Shown: one piece after another, positions 45,790-54,668 of the stretch | Layout of the letters: the number at the start of each line of letters is the position of its first letter | Position numbering within the stretch: position 1 is the first letter of the stretch | Assembly: GCF_000821085.1 (NCBI RefSeq) | Contig: NZ_CCXR01000001.1 | Coordinates: 3,927,001 to 3,991,000, forward strand | Direction: 5' to 3' | DNA length: 64,000 nucleotides | Source of the DNA: Bacillus sp. B-jedd | GTDB taxonomy: Bacteria; Bacillota; Bacilli; Bacillales; Cytobacillaceae | The notes under the pieces: model-generated | The model's input: only the letters and a program-made list of their open reading frames with translations | Told to the model about the DNA's origin: nothing | The model's database searches: none | Position numbers and translations under genes: made by a program

Positions 45790-45935
45790 GTTGATTTCCA
45801 CTCCGGGGACATGCTTTCCGCGGGGCGGACCGTGGAGCCTCCTCGGCGTCCTAGACGCCTGTGGGGTCTCCACGTGCCGCTGCATCCCGCCGGAGTCAGT
45901 CCCCTCCGTTCCAATCAACTTCATTGAAAATCAAC
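45790..45935. repeat. Dispersed Bacillus-type structured intergenic repeat (about 146 nt)
   Basis: The block is GC-rich within AT-rich flanks and has inverted ends: GTTGATTTCC at the left and GAAAATCAAC at the right. Internal segments such as 'CCGGGGACATGCTTTCCGCG' and 'GGAGGCTCCACGG' (minus strand) match a repeat family I know from intergenic regions of many Bacillus genomes. It can fold into a long imperfect hairpin. It carries no gene, and its role is not established. MITE-like origin is possible. Confidence 0.7.
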
Positions 45936-46117
45936 ACTCACTTTTAACTGAACATTCCTTAAAGCGTTTTTTCTTACCTTTTCGGATATATCCTTTTTTC
46001 AACCATCTCATCCTAGCAATCTATCACCTTCTGCCGGGCACGAAACCCTGTTTTCAAAAACCCCACATCCTGTTAAAGTAGAGTTGCTTTTATTAAGGTT
46101 ATTTAGGGGGATTTCTT

Positions 46118-47293
46118 TTGCAAAACAAACCTTCTGTATTTTTCCATAAAGCAGCTGTCCTCGTCCTGGCAGCGATTCTGCTGCTGCCAATGCCGCGGTC
46201 TGCGAGTGCGCATGCATACAGCGCGAGTTTCACAAAGGTCAAGTTTACCGACCAGGCGACAACAGTTACCTTTTCAATCGATGCGTTGTCGGTTATGGAG
46301 CTGCTCGAGGAGGTTGATTCGAATAAAAACGGGATTCTTGAAAAGGGGGAAATGAATTCCGAAAGGGAGCATATTGCGGAGCTTATCACGGAAACGGTTG
46401 TCCTCGACAAAGATAACCGTCAGCAGGAGCCCAAGCTAAAGGGGATGAAGCTCGAAAAGAAAGACCGGAAAGATTTTGTCACCGTAGCGTTTTTGTACCC
46501 TGCCTATTTTCCCGGGGATACGGTTACGCTGATGGACGGCTTTTTCAAAAACGATGCGGGAACGAATTATATCAATCTCATTTCCGCTTCGAACCGCGGT
46601 GAAACAAGCGAAGCGGTTTTGCAGGGAGACAACCGGGAATGGACGATTCTGTTAACGGAAGTCCAGCAGGAGCAGGGAACGGACGGACAGTCCCCTTCGG
46701 ATAACGGCGGCCAAGATAGCGGAACGCCAGCGAAAACCGCTTCCTCCACTTCCGGATGGACGGCGTTCTTCAAGCTTGGCATGCTCCATATCCTGACAGG
46801 CTATGACCATCTGATGTTTTTATTGGCGCTGCTGCTAAGGAAGCAAACATTCAAACAATATGCCGCCATCATTACATCGTTTACGATTGCCCACAGCATC
46901 ACACTGTCGCTCGCTGTCCTCGGGATTGCCGATTTGCCTTCCCGGTTCGTTGAAGCGGCAATTGCTTTCAGCATTTGCTATGTGGCAGCCGAGAACCTGT
47001 TCAGAAAGGAAATCCGGAACCGCTGGCTGCTGACGTTTGGCTTCGGATTGATTCACGGACTTGGCTTTGCGGGGATTCTGAAGGAAATGGCGATTTCAAA
47101 AAGCAGTCTGGCAAGCGCCTTGGTTGGATTCAATATTGGGATCGAAGCAGTGCAGCTTGCGCTTGTTCTTCTCGCCCTTCCGGTTCTACGCCTGCTGCAT
47201 AAGCAAAAGGCAGCCGGTAAAATCATTGATTATGGTTCATGGGCCATCATTTTGTTCGGGGCATTTTGGTTTTTGGAAAGAATATTTTTATAA
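46118..47293 (+). CDS. HupE/UreJ-like membrane protein with EF-hand-like outer domain
   Basis: The 391-residue protein has a signal peptide (about 1-28, ending 'SASAHA') and an outer domain to about 200. That domain contains a perfect 12-residue EF-hand loop 'DSNKNGILEKGE'. A serine/proline-rich linker follows, then six or seven membrane spans (about 215-390) with the HupE/UreJ_2 signature 'GMLHILTGYDHLMFLLALLL', 'IAHSITLSLAVLG' and 'GFGLIHGLGFAG'. The histidines and aspartate in these helices are typical of this family, which is often associated with nickel or cobalt handling; the role here is unproven. The start is TTG with GGGGGAT upstream. It is divergent from the giant secreted protein gene. 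Confidence 0.82.
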   Translation: MQNKPSVFFHKAAVLVLAAILLLPMPRSASAHAYSASFTKVKFTDQATTVTFSIDALSVMELLEEVDSNKNGILEKGEMNSEREHIAELITETVVLDKDNRQQEPKLKGMKLEKKDRKDFVTVAFLYPAYFPGDTVTLMDGFFKNDAGTNYINLISASNRGETSEAVLQGDNREWTILLTEVQQEQGTDGQSPSDNGGQDSGTPAKTASSTSGWTAFFKLGMLHILTGYDHLMFLLALLLRKQTFKQYAAIITSFTIAHSITLSLAVLGIADLPSRFVEAAIAFSICYVAAENLFRKEIRNRWLLTFGFGLIHGLGFAGILKEMAISKSSLASALVGFNIGIEAVQLALVLLALPVLRLLHKQKAAGKIIDYGSWAIILFGAFWFLERIFL

Positions 47294-47472
47294 AACAATC
47301 GAATTAACCGATGATTGTCTCGTTTTTATAAACAAGTTTACGATTTACTCCAAACTTTACAAAGTGCACTGGAAATTTCATTCTATAAATGAGACAATTA
47401 TTACGGGAAACTTTTCAGAAAATTTAATATGGTTTCAATTCGGTTACATCTCACTTTATAAGGGGGGCAGAA

Positions 47473-48978
47473 ATGGACAGTGGCATTACGTATATAGCCC
47501 GGAAGCTTAAAGAGCTCGGCGGTGAACTGGCTGAGGCTAGTCCTGATCAGAGATATAAGCTGCTTTATCATAATTTTGACCAACCCTCTTTTTGGCAAAA
47601 GTACTTAATACACCTAATGGGCCAAAGTTTAGAAGCCGGTAATGACTCAGTTAAGGAGGATCTCCATGCACTGGCAAATCTTCTAGGTAAAAGGTCTGCA
47701 GGAACAGCCGGATCTCTCGATTCTACCATCAGCCTGCTTTATGATACACGCGCGGTCATCGTCAGACTGTTGGAGCAGGAATCCAAGGCGGGCACAATAT
47801 CAGTCCACGACCTTTTTGATTGTATCAGGATTCTAGACCCGTTAAACCATACGATTGTTTCTTCCGTTATCGCCCATTATAATGAAATCCTTTCGATCAC
47901 AAAGTTCGCACTGGAGGAATCTGCCGCCGATCTAAAAATGAGCCTTACCGAGCTTGCCGAACTGAAAAAAGTCCTCAACGAGGCAACCATTTTCGCCGTA
48001 ATAGATGAACATGACAATTATTTGTATGTGAATGAACGGCTTTGTGAAATCTCGAAATATACGAAAGAAGAGCTGATTGGAAAAAACCCGTCCATTCTGG
48101 ATTCGGGCTACCAATCGAGAGAGTTTTTCCAAGATGTTCTGGAGGAACTGAATAAAGGAAAGGTTTGGAACGGACAGATTCTAGCACAGGCAAAAGATGG
48201 CTCCACTTATTGGGTCGACACGACTCTGGTCCCGTTTCTTGATAGTACGGGGAAAAGGTATAAACATATTTCCCTCCAGTATGATATTACCGAACAAAAG
48301 AAGACAGAGGAAACATTGCTAAAGGCTGAAAAACTTTCCATGGTTGGGGAACTGGCGGCTGGCTTCGCCCATGAAATCCGCAACCCGTTAACGACCATCA
48401 AAGGCTTTGTCCAGCTTTTGACAGAAACGACAAAGGAAACTGTCTTTACGAGGACTATTTTGGATGAGATCGATCGAATCAATTCAATTGTAAGCGACTT
48501 CATGATTTTTGCCCGTCCGCATTCAACCGACTTTAGGCAATCCGACCTTGTCGGAATCCTTCACGATGCGGTAAAATTCCTTGAACCTGAAGCCACGCTC
48601 AGAAGCGTTCTCCTCATTACTCATTTTCCTAAAAAAGAAGTCCTGATTAATGGGGAAAAAAATCAATTGAAACAGGTTTTCCTCAATATCATCAAAAATG
48701 CGATCGAGGCCATTGTGGACGGTGGTATAGTAAGCATTTTACTCGAGGAACAAGAAAAACAAGTGGCGATAACCATTACGGATACCGGGGTCGGCATGAC
48801 CGAGGAACAGCTTGCTAAGCTCGGCGAGCCTTTTTTCACCACAAAGGCGACCGGAAATGGGCTTGGACTAATGGTCACCCATAAGATTATCCGTGATCAC
48901 CGGGGAACGATTGAAGTCCAAAGTGAAGGGCCCGGAAAAGGGTCTACCTTTATAATCACATTTCCTTACAGACAATGA
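47473..48978 (+). CDS. Orphan PAS-domain sensor histidine kinase with RsbR-like N-terminal domain
   Basis: The 501-residue protein lacks membrane spans. Residues 1-150 are helical and resemble the RsbRD-type N-terminal sensor domain; the segment 'DCIRILDPLNHTIVSSVIAH' parallels 'DVSKIIDPLLDRVSSIVGEE' in the RsbR paralogue at 55176. A PAS domain lies at about 170-280 ('IFAVIDEHDNYLYVNERL'). HisKA has the phospho-accepting H300 in 'FAHEIRNPLTTIKGF', and the ATPase domain has 'NIIKNAIEAI', 'DTGVGM' and 'GNGLGL'. This is the KinA/KinE-like arrangement used in sporulation phosphorelays. No response regulator gene is adjacent, so its partner is unknown. AAGGGGGG lies before the ATG. Confidence 0.88.
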   Translation: MDSGITYIARKLKELGGELAEASPDQRYKLLYHNFDQPSFWQKYLIHLMGQSLEAGNDSVKEDLHALANLLGKRSAGTAGSLDSTISLLYDTRAVIVRLLEQESKAGTISVHDLFDCIRILDPLNHTIVSSVIAHYNEILSITKFALEESAADLKMSLTELAELKKVLNEATIFAVIDEHDNYLYVNERLCEISKYTKEELIGKNPSILDSGYQSREFFQDVLEELNKGKVWNGQILAQAKDGSTYWVDTTLVPFLDSTGKRYKHISLQYDITEQKKTEETLLKAEKLSMVGELAAGFAHEIRNPLTTIKGFVQLLTETTKETVFTRTILDEIDRINSIVSDFMIFARPHSTDFRQSDLVGILHDAVKFLEPEATLRSVLLITHFPKKEVLINGEKNQLKQVFLNIIKNAIEAIVDGGIVSILLEEQEKQVAITITDTGVGMTEEQLAKLGEPFFTTKATGNGLGLMVTHKIIRDHRGTIEVQSEGPGKGSTFIITFPYRQ

Positions 48979-49007
48979 GGCTTCCTGAGGAGGCCTCATT
49001 TTGTTTT
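48974..49007 (+). terminator. Terminator overlapping the end of the kinase gene
   Basis: AATGAGGC pairs with GCCTCATT around an 11-nt loop and TTGTTTTT follows. Confidence 0.8.
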
Positions 49008-49226
49008 TGCAAAAATCGTTCGCCCTCCTTTTCCTTTAGCCTGCCTTTTTCGCCAATGTCCTCTTCTTTTTTCAAAAATTCAGCCTATATCCTGTTCATC
49101 CTTGTCCAATTTGCTCTGAAATTGGAGAACGGTTCTTCGTTTATGATAGCTAAATGGGCGGTAAAGGAAGAATAAGTAAATAATACATGCACTCAAAATC
49201 CGGATTCTTAAAAGGGAGCGATGAGG
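49008..49226. other. Short intergenic stretch before mini-gene copy A
   Basis: No gene or clear promoter is seen. The only notable signal is the ribosome binding site GGGAG at 49214 for the mini-gene. Confidence 0.4.
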
Positions 49227-49322
49227 ATGAAAATCAAGGCAGGAAGCTGGAGGAAACTAACACTACAGGAAAAGTTATTTATTCTTCAGGCGGTAAGCTT
49301 TCGATCAAGGTTAAAATATTGA
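49227..49322 (+). CDS. Small basic protein, 31 residues, paralogue A
   Basis: The sequence starts MKIKAGSWRKLTLQEKLFIL and ends with 'QAVSFRSRLKY'. It is matched by a second short frame at 54532 that shares the pattern MKI-x3-SWR-x-LT-x-x-EK-x-F-[IL]-L-x-x-[VL]-x-S. GGGAG lies 8 bases before the ATG, and a terminator-like hairpin directly follows the stop. Two independent copies with ribosome binding sites make a real gene family likely. It is a short amphipathic, positively charged protein; I do not recognise the family. Regulatory, membrane-associated and sporulation roles are all possible, and none is shown. Confidence 0.6.
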   Translation: MKIKAGSWRKLTLQEKLFILQAVSFRSRLKY

Positions 49323-49358
49323 AAGGGTGCGGCCCAGCCGTACCTTTCTTATTTTTAC
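49321..49358 (+). terminator. Terminator after mini-gene copy A
   Basis: GAAAGGGTGCGGC pairs with GCCGTACCTTTC (one bulge, one G-T pair) around a 3-nt loop, followed by TTATTTTT. It supports transcription of the mini-gene. Confidence 0.6.
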
Positions 49359-49387
49359 CCCTGGTACGGACACGCATTTCGATTCAT

Positions 49388-49492
49388 TTACTGTTTTGAA
49401 TCCTTTAACTTTCCGCAACGAACACACCGGCCGGAATAATAATCATACTTGTGGTTTCTTTTGATTAAACAAACCAGTCTTTTTAAATTCAT
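49388..49492 (-). CDS. Small CxxC protein, 34 residues
   Basis: The minus-strand frame gives a protein that starts MNLKRLVCLIKRNHKYDYYS, followed by 'GRCVRCGK' and a short polar tail. The layout 'C-x5-HKY...G-x-C-x-RCGK' resembles short zinc-binding proteins of the DUF1660 type often linked to phages. GGAGG lies 7-8 bases before the ATG, which is a good ribosome binding site. It is convergent with mini-gene A. Metal binding is a reasonable guess from the cysteine/histidine pattern; function is unknown. Confidence 0.6.
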   Translation of the reverse strand: MNLKRLVCLIKRNHKYDYYSGRCVRCGKLKDSKQ

Positions 49493-49499
49493 TCCAATT

Positions 49500-49790
49500 C
49501 CTCCGTTCTATATTTGTTTGTTGCTTGAAATTAATTGAATCGCAATTTTTGAGGCTAGAGGTAAAGTAATCAATTCATTAAACCTTGTTTTAATTCAATA
49601 AAATTACATAAATGTTTTTGATTGGTAATACTATTCTATTATATTTCCCAATAAATTAACAGGTAATTGTTTTCCTTTTTATAGTTTCCTTTTTTGTGGC
49701 TAACTTTTATCACGGATGAGGTTTTAAAAAGGAATTTAAGCGATTTATTTGGAGGTATTAGGAAGTTTTTTGGTAGATTACTAATATAAA
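49500..49790. other. AT-rich intergenic region
   Basis: No gene is visible. Part of it may be the promoter region for the CxxC mini-gene. Confidence 0.4.
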
Positions 49791-49796
49791 AGTTGA

Positions 49797-49828
49797 AACA
49801 CCCGCTGGACTTCTATCCAACGGGTGTT
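49797..49828 (-). terminator. Terminator after the YhcR-like nuclease gene
   Basis: On the minus strand AACACCCGTTGGA pairs with TCCAGCGGGTGTT (13 bp) and TCAACTTTT follows. Confidence 0.88.
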
Positions 49829-49870
49829 CCTTGTTTTATTAGCGAGATTCAAAGAGGTTTCGCACCAATG

Positions 49871-52800
49871 TTAAGCTGCGTTACCCTTTTTGCCTTTCCC
49901 TGGTGTTTCTCCACTCTGACCAGGGTTATTGCCTCCCTGTCCAGGCGTGTTTCCAATTTGTCCAGGCGGCGCGAATTCCTGCTTTTTGGTGACGACTCCG
50001 TCTTTATCGAGTTTATACCACCAGCCATCGTATTTGGACCATTTATCGGTCTGCTGGACGCCGTTTTCATCGAATAAATAGGTTTTGCCGCCAATGGCGA
50101 CAGCTCCTGTCTGCATGACGCCATCCTTGTCAAAATAGTATACGGCTCCATCGATGGTCTTCCAGCCGCTGACACGGGCACCGTCTGCTGCCGGATCGAG
50201 GTAGTACTTTTTGCCATCAAGAACGAGCCAGCCAGATTGCTGGACGCCTTCCTTGTCAAAATAGTACACGGCTCCATCAATGGTCCTCCAGCCGCTTACA
50301 CGGGCGCCGTCCGCTGCCGGATCGAGATAGTACTTCTTACCGTCAAGCTCTAGCCATCCGGTTACTTTCTTGCCAGCTTCATCGTAGTAGAACCATTGTC
50401 CGTTTTGTTCAACCCAGCCAGTCACAATCGCCGGTGGCTCTTCGCCTGCAATAATCCTGCCTTCAACGGCCGGAGAAATCGGGCTGTTCTTTTCAATGTA
50501 GGAAGCGAGCACTTCGAAGTCTACAACGAATAGTTCATTGATCCGGCCATCATCTTTCGCTTTCTTGAAGGAAGTATAGCCGTCACCGCCATCGGCTACG
50601 AATGCGTTCGTTGCGACGCGGTATGTTTTGCTAAGATCAATGGCTTCATATTTGTTGCCATTTTTCACTTCAACACTCCAGACCCTGTCCATAGGAGGTT
50701 TGGCCGGGTCGTATTGGAAGCGGAGACCGGAAACCTGCGGGAACTTGCCTTGCTTAGTTTCCACCTGTGAAACGCCATTCTCGAGCGCCTCCCATATTTC
50801 TGCTCCTGTCAGTTCAAGGGCGACCAGCTGGTTCTCGAACGGCATGACTTCAAGAATTTGTCCAAGAGTGATATCCCCTTTATCAATCGATGCGCGGATG
50901 CCGCCGCCGTTCTGGATGGCGATCGTTGTTGGCAAGGACTCATTCGCCTTGGCCGCCATCGCATCGGCAATCATGTTGCCAAGGTTCGTTTCCTTCGAAC
51001 GGACATCATCACGGAAGCCGTTCAATGGCACTGTAGTATGCCCGACTACTTGCTTTCTCAAATCATCAAGCGGAGCCCTTAGTTGAGCAACACGCGCTGC
51101 TGCGTCCGCATCGGCTGCATAGTTCTTCAGGTCAAGAAGGACGCCGTTATGGCTAGTGATAACGCCATTTTCGTCAAAAGAAACTTCCAGCTTGCCGAGA
51201 TAGTTCAAGTATTCGTTCGCCTGGACAATTAAGGTCGGCTCTTCTTTTTGCACGACAACAGGTTTGTCCAGCTTTGTATGCGAATGGCCGCCGACGATGA
51301 CGTCAATGCCTTCGACTTTTGCGGCAAGATCCTGGTCAGGCACATAGCCAAGGTGGGAAAGCGCGATAATCTTGTTTACGCCTTGGGCATTCAGGGCCGC
51401 AACAGTTTCCTTTGCCTTGTCAATCGCATTATTGAAGACAATTTCGTCAGCCGGGTTGGCAAGGAAAGTTGTATCAGGTGTCGTCAGGCCGAAGATGCCG
51501 ACTTTTTCACCGTCGATTTCCTTCACAATGGCCGGATAAATTTTGCCGCCTTCAGCATTTTCACTGATGCTGTTTTCGAACAGCTTGCCGAGCGAAGCGT
51601 CTTTGCTGACATCAACGTTCGCGCTGACGATTGGGAAGTTCGATTTCGAAATAAAGTTTGCTAGGGTTTCGGACGTCTTATCGAATTCATGGTTGCCGAA
51701 TGTCATCGCATCATAACGAAGCTTGTTCATGAATTCAAGATCAGCAAGCCCCTGGTACTGCTTGAAATACAGCGTGCCGGAGAAGACATCGCCCGCGTCA
51801 AGAAGCAGGCTGTTCTTTGCCTGGCCGCGCACTTCATTTACTGCTGTAACAAGCTTCGGATACTGCTCGACATGCGCGTGGCTGTCGTTTACATGCATGA
51901 TCGTCAAATCAAGCGGTTTCGGGCCGGCTGGCTCCGGAGTCAGGTCAATCTGGGCCACGAGTGGATCGTGGTCGCTGACGCGTCCCTGGGCAGCTGAGAA
52001 GTCCGAGTTCAAATGGACAATATCCAGCTCCGCTGAATTAGCCAGGCGGTTGGATACGAGCATGTGGTCAAGCACCTGGGCATTACCCTGGTAGTTGTAC
52101 GTATAACGCTCTGGCTGTGGAACCGTTTCAATCAGATTTGTCAGATCATTGCCTTTCAAAACTTCAAGCGGTTTAGAGAATTCAAAGTCATTCAAGTCGC
52201 CAAGTACCACAACGTTTGCATCCGGGTTCTTTGTTTGAACATCGGAAACGAAGTTGTTGACGATGGTTGCAATTTGTACCCGCTGTGCTTCGCTGCCAAG
52301 TACAGGCGGCTGGTTTTTGCCAAAAATCGGCTGATCTCCACCCTTGGAATTGAAGTGGTTGGCAATGACAATCACTTTTTCGCCATTGAAGAAGAACTCT
52401 GCTGCGAGCGGCTTGCGGCTTGAGTTGAATGCGGTGTTGGTTGGGCTGATCCGTCCAGGGTTCAAAGTCAGGGCGCCGTTTTCATAGCCTACTGCCTGTG
52501 TCGCTGTGCCTTTAGGCTTTCCTTCTGCAAGCTGAACCCGTTCAGGATTGTAGATGTATCCAACGCGGATATTCCCGCCAGGCTCGCCGCCGTCCTTCAA
52601 GTTCTCAGGCGCGATATCAGTCCACTTATAAGTTGGTCCGCCTGCAGCTTTGATTGCATTGATAAGCGCCTGATAGTTATTAGAAGCATCGGTCGTTCCA
52701 TCATTTGTCGGGCCATTATTGTCCTGGACTTCGACTAAGCCGACAATATCTGGAGCATTCATGTTTTTCACAATGGACTGAGCTATCTTATTCGTCTTTT

Positions 52801-54115
52801 CAACCTCGGAAGCACGGTAGTTCTCCATATTATAGGTAGCTACCGTCAGCTTGTCCGCGTCTTTTTTAATTGTTGATGTTTCACGGGCTGTGGCGCCTTC
52901 CACTTTTTCAGGCAGGCTGGCACGATCGGTCAGAAGCTTATAATTTTGGAAACCATAGCTGATAACACCTGTCACAGTGCCGTTTAGTCGGTCACCTGTT
53001 TTGTTTACATAATCACGGTCGCCCATCAGGATGTGAATCCGTTCAGGGTTCGAGGTGTCTTTTGTCAAAATGGTCCCGCCTGCGATAGTGTAAGGCTTTC
53101 CTTCAACTTTTCCGGCAATAACCGGGATTTCGCCGTATTTTTGCGGGGCAGTCGCAGTTGGGTTTTCTATTGCAACACGCATACCTTCAATGCTTTCATA
53201 AAAATCGATTCCATCCTCATCTGGGTCGAAAGTCCCAAATCGATCATTATCGACAACTTGTGTCGGAGGGAAGATATCCTTCCCTATGACTAAAGCCTCA
53301 GGAAGCGGATTGCCTTTACTGATGACAGATATAGACGCACCTGCTCCGGCTGCGTTAAGCTCGGTCATCGCAAGGTCTGTTTGCAGCTTGTCATTGTAGC
53401 CGTCAAGTACCCATTCCTTTACAAGGCCGTCAACGGATACAAGATCGCCAACCTTCACGTTGTGTGTTGGCTTGTAGACAAGGATGCCTTCTGAAGTGTT
53501 CGGATTATTGTCAGGCGTGACGGACTGCATATAGAAATTGCTCGCATCCTGTACAAAGGTGACAATACCCCGAACGCCTTTTACGTTTTGATCTTTATAA
53601 GGCGACTCGTGGGAGGAGCCTTGGATTTCATGGATTTTTAGGCCTTCCGCAGGTATTGGGCCAGGATCTGGATCAGTAGGCGTTTCCCCTACAAAGCTCA
53701 TGGCTGTTGGTGATTTTAGTCCCGAAACGGTGAAATACTTTTCCAGAGATCCTGTGACAAAGATTTGTTTCCCTTGATTTTTCGGGTTAGTTTTCAGACC
53801 GAAATCTGAACGGAACCCTGAGGTGAGCTGGACCGGCATAATTTTAGCCGGATCCCTTTCTGATGGTGAGTCCGCTATGGCAAGGTTTATATCATCATCA
53901 AACGGAGCGTCAAAATCGTATTTGTTTGTACCAGTAGTAAAACCAATAATATACCCCTTAACCGTTGCTGTGCCTTTGTTATTGGCAATCGCCTGGGCGA
54001 CGGTGATGTAGTTTTCATCGGCGGCGCTGGCTTTCCCAGCGAACGGAAGGACCGTTCCGGCAAGCACCATGAAAATCGCCGTTAGTATAAAAAGCTGTTT
54101 TCTGAATAAACGCAA
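49871..54115 (-). CDS. Secreted YhcR-like endonuclease/5'-nucleotidase with wall-binding repeats
   Basis: The 1414-residue protein has a signal peptide (1-32), then OB-fold modules (about 34-150 and 165-300). An endonuclease/exonuclease/phosphatase domain lies at about 425-745 ('TVATYNMENY', 'DIVGLVEVQDNNG', 'VLGDLNDFE', 'RVSDHDPLVAQ'). A two-part 5'-nucleotidase follows: metallophosphatase at about 755-1010 ('MHVNDSHAHVEQ', 'FGNHEFDKT', 'VGGHSHT') and C-terminal substrate domain at about 1010-1200 ('IAIQNGGGIRASI'). B. subtilis YhcR has this core. After about 1225 come five or so WxxxxGxWYY-type repeats and a glycine/proline-rich tail, in place of YhcR's LPXTG anchor. It would break down external nucleic acids to nucleosides and phosphate. 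The start is TTG with AGGAGG upstream. Confidence 0.92.
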   Translation of the reverse strand: MRLFRKQLFILTAIFMVLAGTVLPFAGKASAADENYITVAQAIANNKGTATVKGYIIGFTTGTNKYDFDAPFDDDINLAIADSPSERDPAKIMPVQLTSGFRSDFGLKTNPKNQGKQIFVTGSLEKYFTVSGLKSPTAMSFVGETPTDPDPGPIPAEGLKIHEIQGSSHESPYKDQNVKGVRGIVTFVQDASNFYMQSVTPDNNPNTSEGILVYKPTHNVKVGDLVSVDGLVKEWVLDGYNDKLQTDLAMTELNAAGAGASISVISKGNPLPEALVIGKDIFPPTQVVDNDRFGTFDPDEDGIDFYESIEGMRVAIENPTATAPQKYGEIPVIAGKVEGKPYTIAGGTILTKDTSNPERIHILMGDRDYVNKTGDRLNGTVTGVISYGFQNYKLLTDRASLPEKVEGATARETSTIKKDADKLTVATYNMENYRASEVEKTNKIAQSIVKNMNAPDIVGLVEVQDNNGPTNDGTTDASNNYQALINAIKAAGGPTYKWTDIAPENLKDGGEPGGNIRVGYIYNPERVQLAEGKPKGTATQAVGYENGALTLNPGRISPTNTAFNSSRKPLAAEFFFNGEKVIVIANHFNSKGGDQPIFGKNQPPVLGSEAQRVQIATIVNNFVSDVQTKNPDANVVVLGDLNDFEFSKPLEVLKGNDLTNLIETVPQPERYTYNYQGNAQVLDHMLVSNRLANSAELDIVHLNSDFSAAQGRVSDHDPLVAQIDLTPEPAGPKPLDLTIMHVNDSHAHVEQYPKLVTAVNEVRGQAKNSLLLDAGDVFSGTLYFKQYQGLADLEFMNKLRYDAMTFGNHEFDKTSETLANFISKSNFPIVSANVDVSKDASLGKLFENSISENAEGGKIYPAIVKEIDGEKVGIFGLTTPDTTFLANPADEIVFNNAIDKAKETVAALNAQGVNKIIALSHLGYVPDQDLAAKVEGIDVIVGGHSHTKLDKPVVVQKEEPTLIVQANEYLNYLGKLEVSFDENGVITSHNGVLLDLKNYAADADAAARVAQLRAPLDDLRKQVVGHTTVPLNGFRDDVRSKETNLGNMIADAMAAKANESLPTTIAIQNGGGIRASIDKGDITLGQILEVMPFENQLVALELTGAEIWEALENGVSQVETKQGKFPQVSGLRFQYDPAKPPMDRVWSVEVKNGNKYEAIDLSKTYRVATNAFVADGGDGYTSFKKAKDDGRINELFVVDFEVLASYIEKNSPISPAVEGRIIAGEEPPAIVTGWVEQNGQWFYYDEAGKKVTGWLELDGKKYYLDPAADGARVSGWRTIDGAVYYFDKEGVQQSGWLVLDGKKYYLDPAADGARVSGWKTIDGAVYYFDKDGVMQTGAVAIGGKTYLFDENGVQQTDKWSKYDGWWYKLDKDGVVTKKQEFAPPGQIGNTPGQGGNNPGQSGETPGKGKKGNAA

Positions 54116-54531
54116 ATCCTTTTTCCTCCTTTAAATGAGTGCTTTGATTTGGTACCAGTAGCTTTCCTGCAAACCTTCGATAGCCGATCAGTATGTAACG
54201 GCTCCCCCTCCATTCAGCCTAAATTGGAATTGCATGTCCATTCTAACTGAACGTTTTCAGGCGAGCCATAGGGCTTATTTCATGTTTTGTTTGTACTATT
54301 CAGAATTTTCATCGACCTTTTTCTTCAATTCTTCAGACTTTATTCTTAGTTTTGCCAAAATTCTTGTCCCATGCGGTTGAAAAAGGCAAATTTGCTGCAA
54401 AACCTTCGGGCTTGCAGTCAGTATTTGTTGAACGATTCCCCATTCAGTTTCTATTAAAGAATCAGTATAGTTAAGTAGCGGGAACACTTATTTATGTTGG
54501 AAGTGAAATTAAAAACGGGGAGTGAACTTTG
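54116..54531. other. Intergenic region upstream of the YhcR-like gene
   Basis: A 63-codon minus-strand frame at 54296-54487 has a GTG start without a ribosome binding site and no recognisable features, so it is not called as a gene. Promoters for the flanking genes must lie here but were not resolved. Confidence 0.4.
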
Positions 54532-54621
54532 ATGAAAATTCAGGTGAAAAGCTGGAGAATGCTTACTGCTGAAGAAAAGCAATTTTTATTAAAGGTGCTC
54601 AGCAGCCGTTTTAGACGATAG
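54532..54621 (+). CDS. Small basic protein, 29 residues, paralogue B
   Basis: It starts MKIQVKSWRMLTAEEKQFLL and ends 'KVLSSRFRR'. It matches paralogue A at 49227 over its whole length, with MKI, SWR, LT, EK, F and the basic C-terminus kept. GGGGAGTGA lies about 8 bases before the ATG. The two copies flank the YhcR-like gene on the opposite strand, so they may mark a duplicated small-gene unit. Family and role are unknown. Confidence 0.6.
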   Translation: MKIQVKSWRMLTAEEKQFLLKVLSSRFRR

Positions 54622-54668
54622 CATTCGCTTTGGTTTAAGAATCGGATAGGAGCACTCTCAATGTACTC

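Noticed and set aside
54296..54487. 63-codon minus-strand frame upstream of the YhcR-like gene
   Set aside because: It has a GTG start without a ribosome binding site and no family resemblance, so there is too little evidence for a gene.
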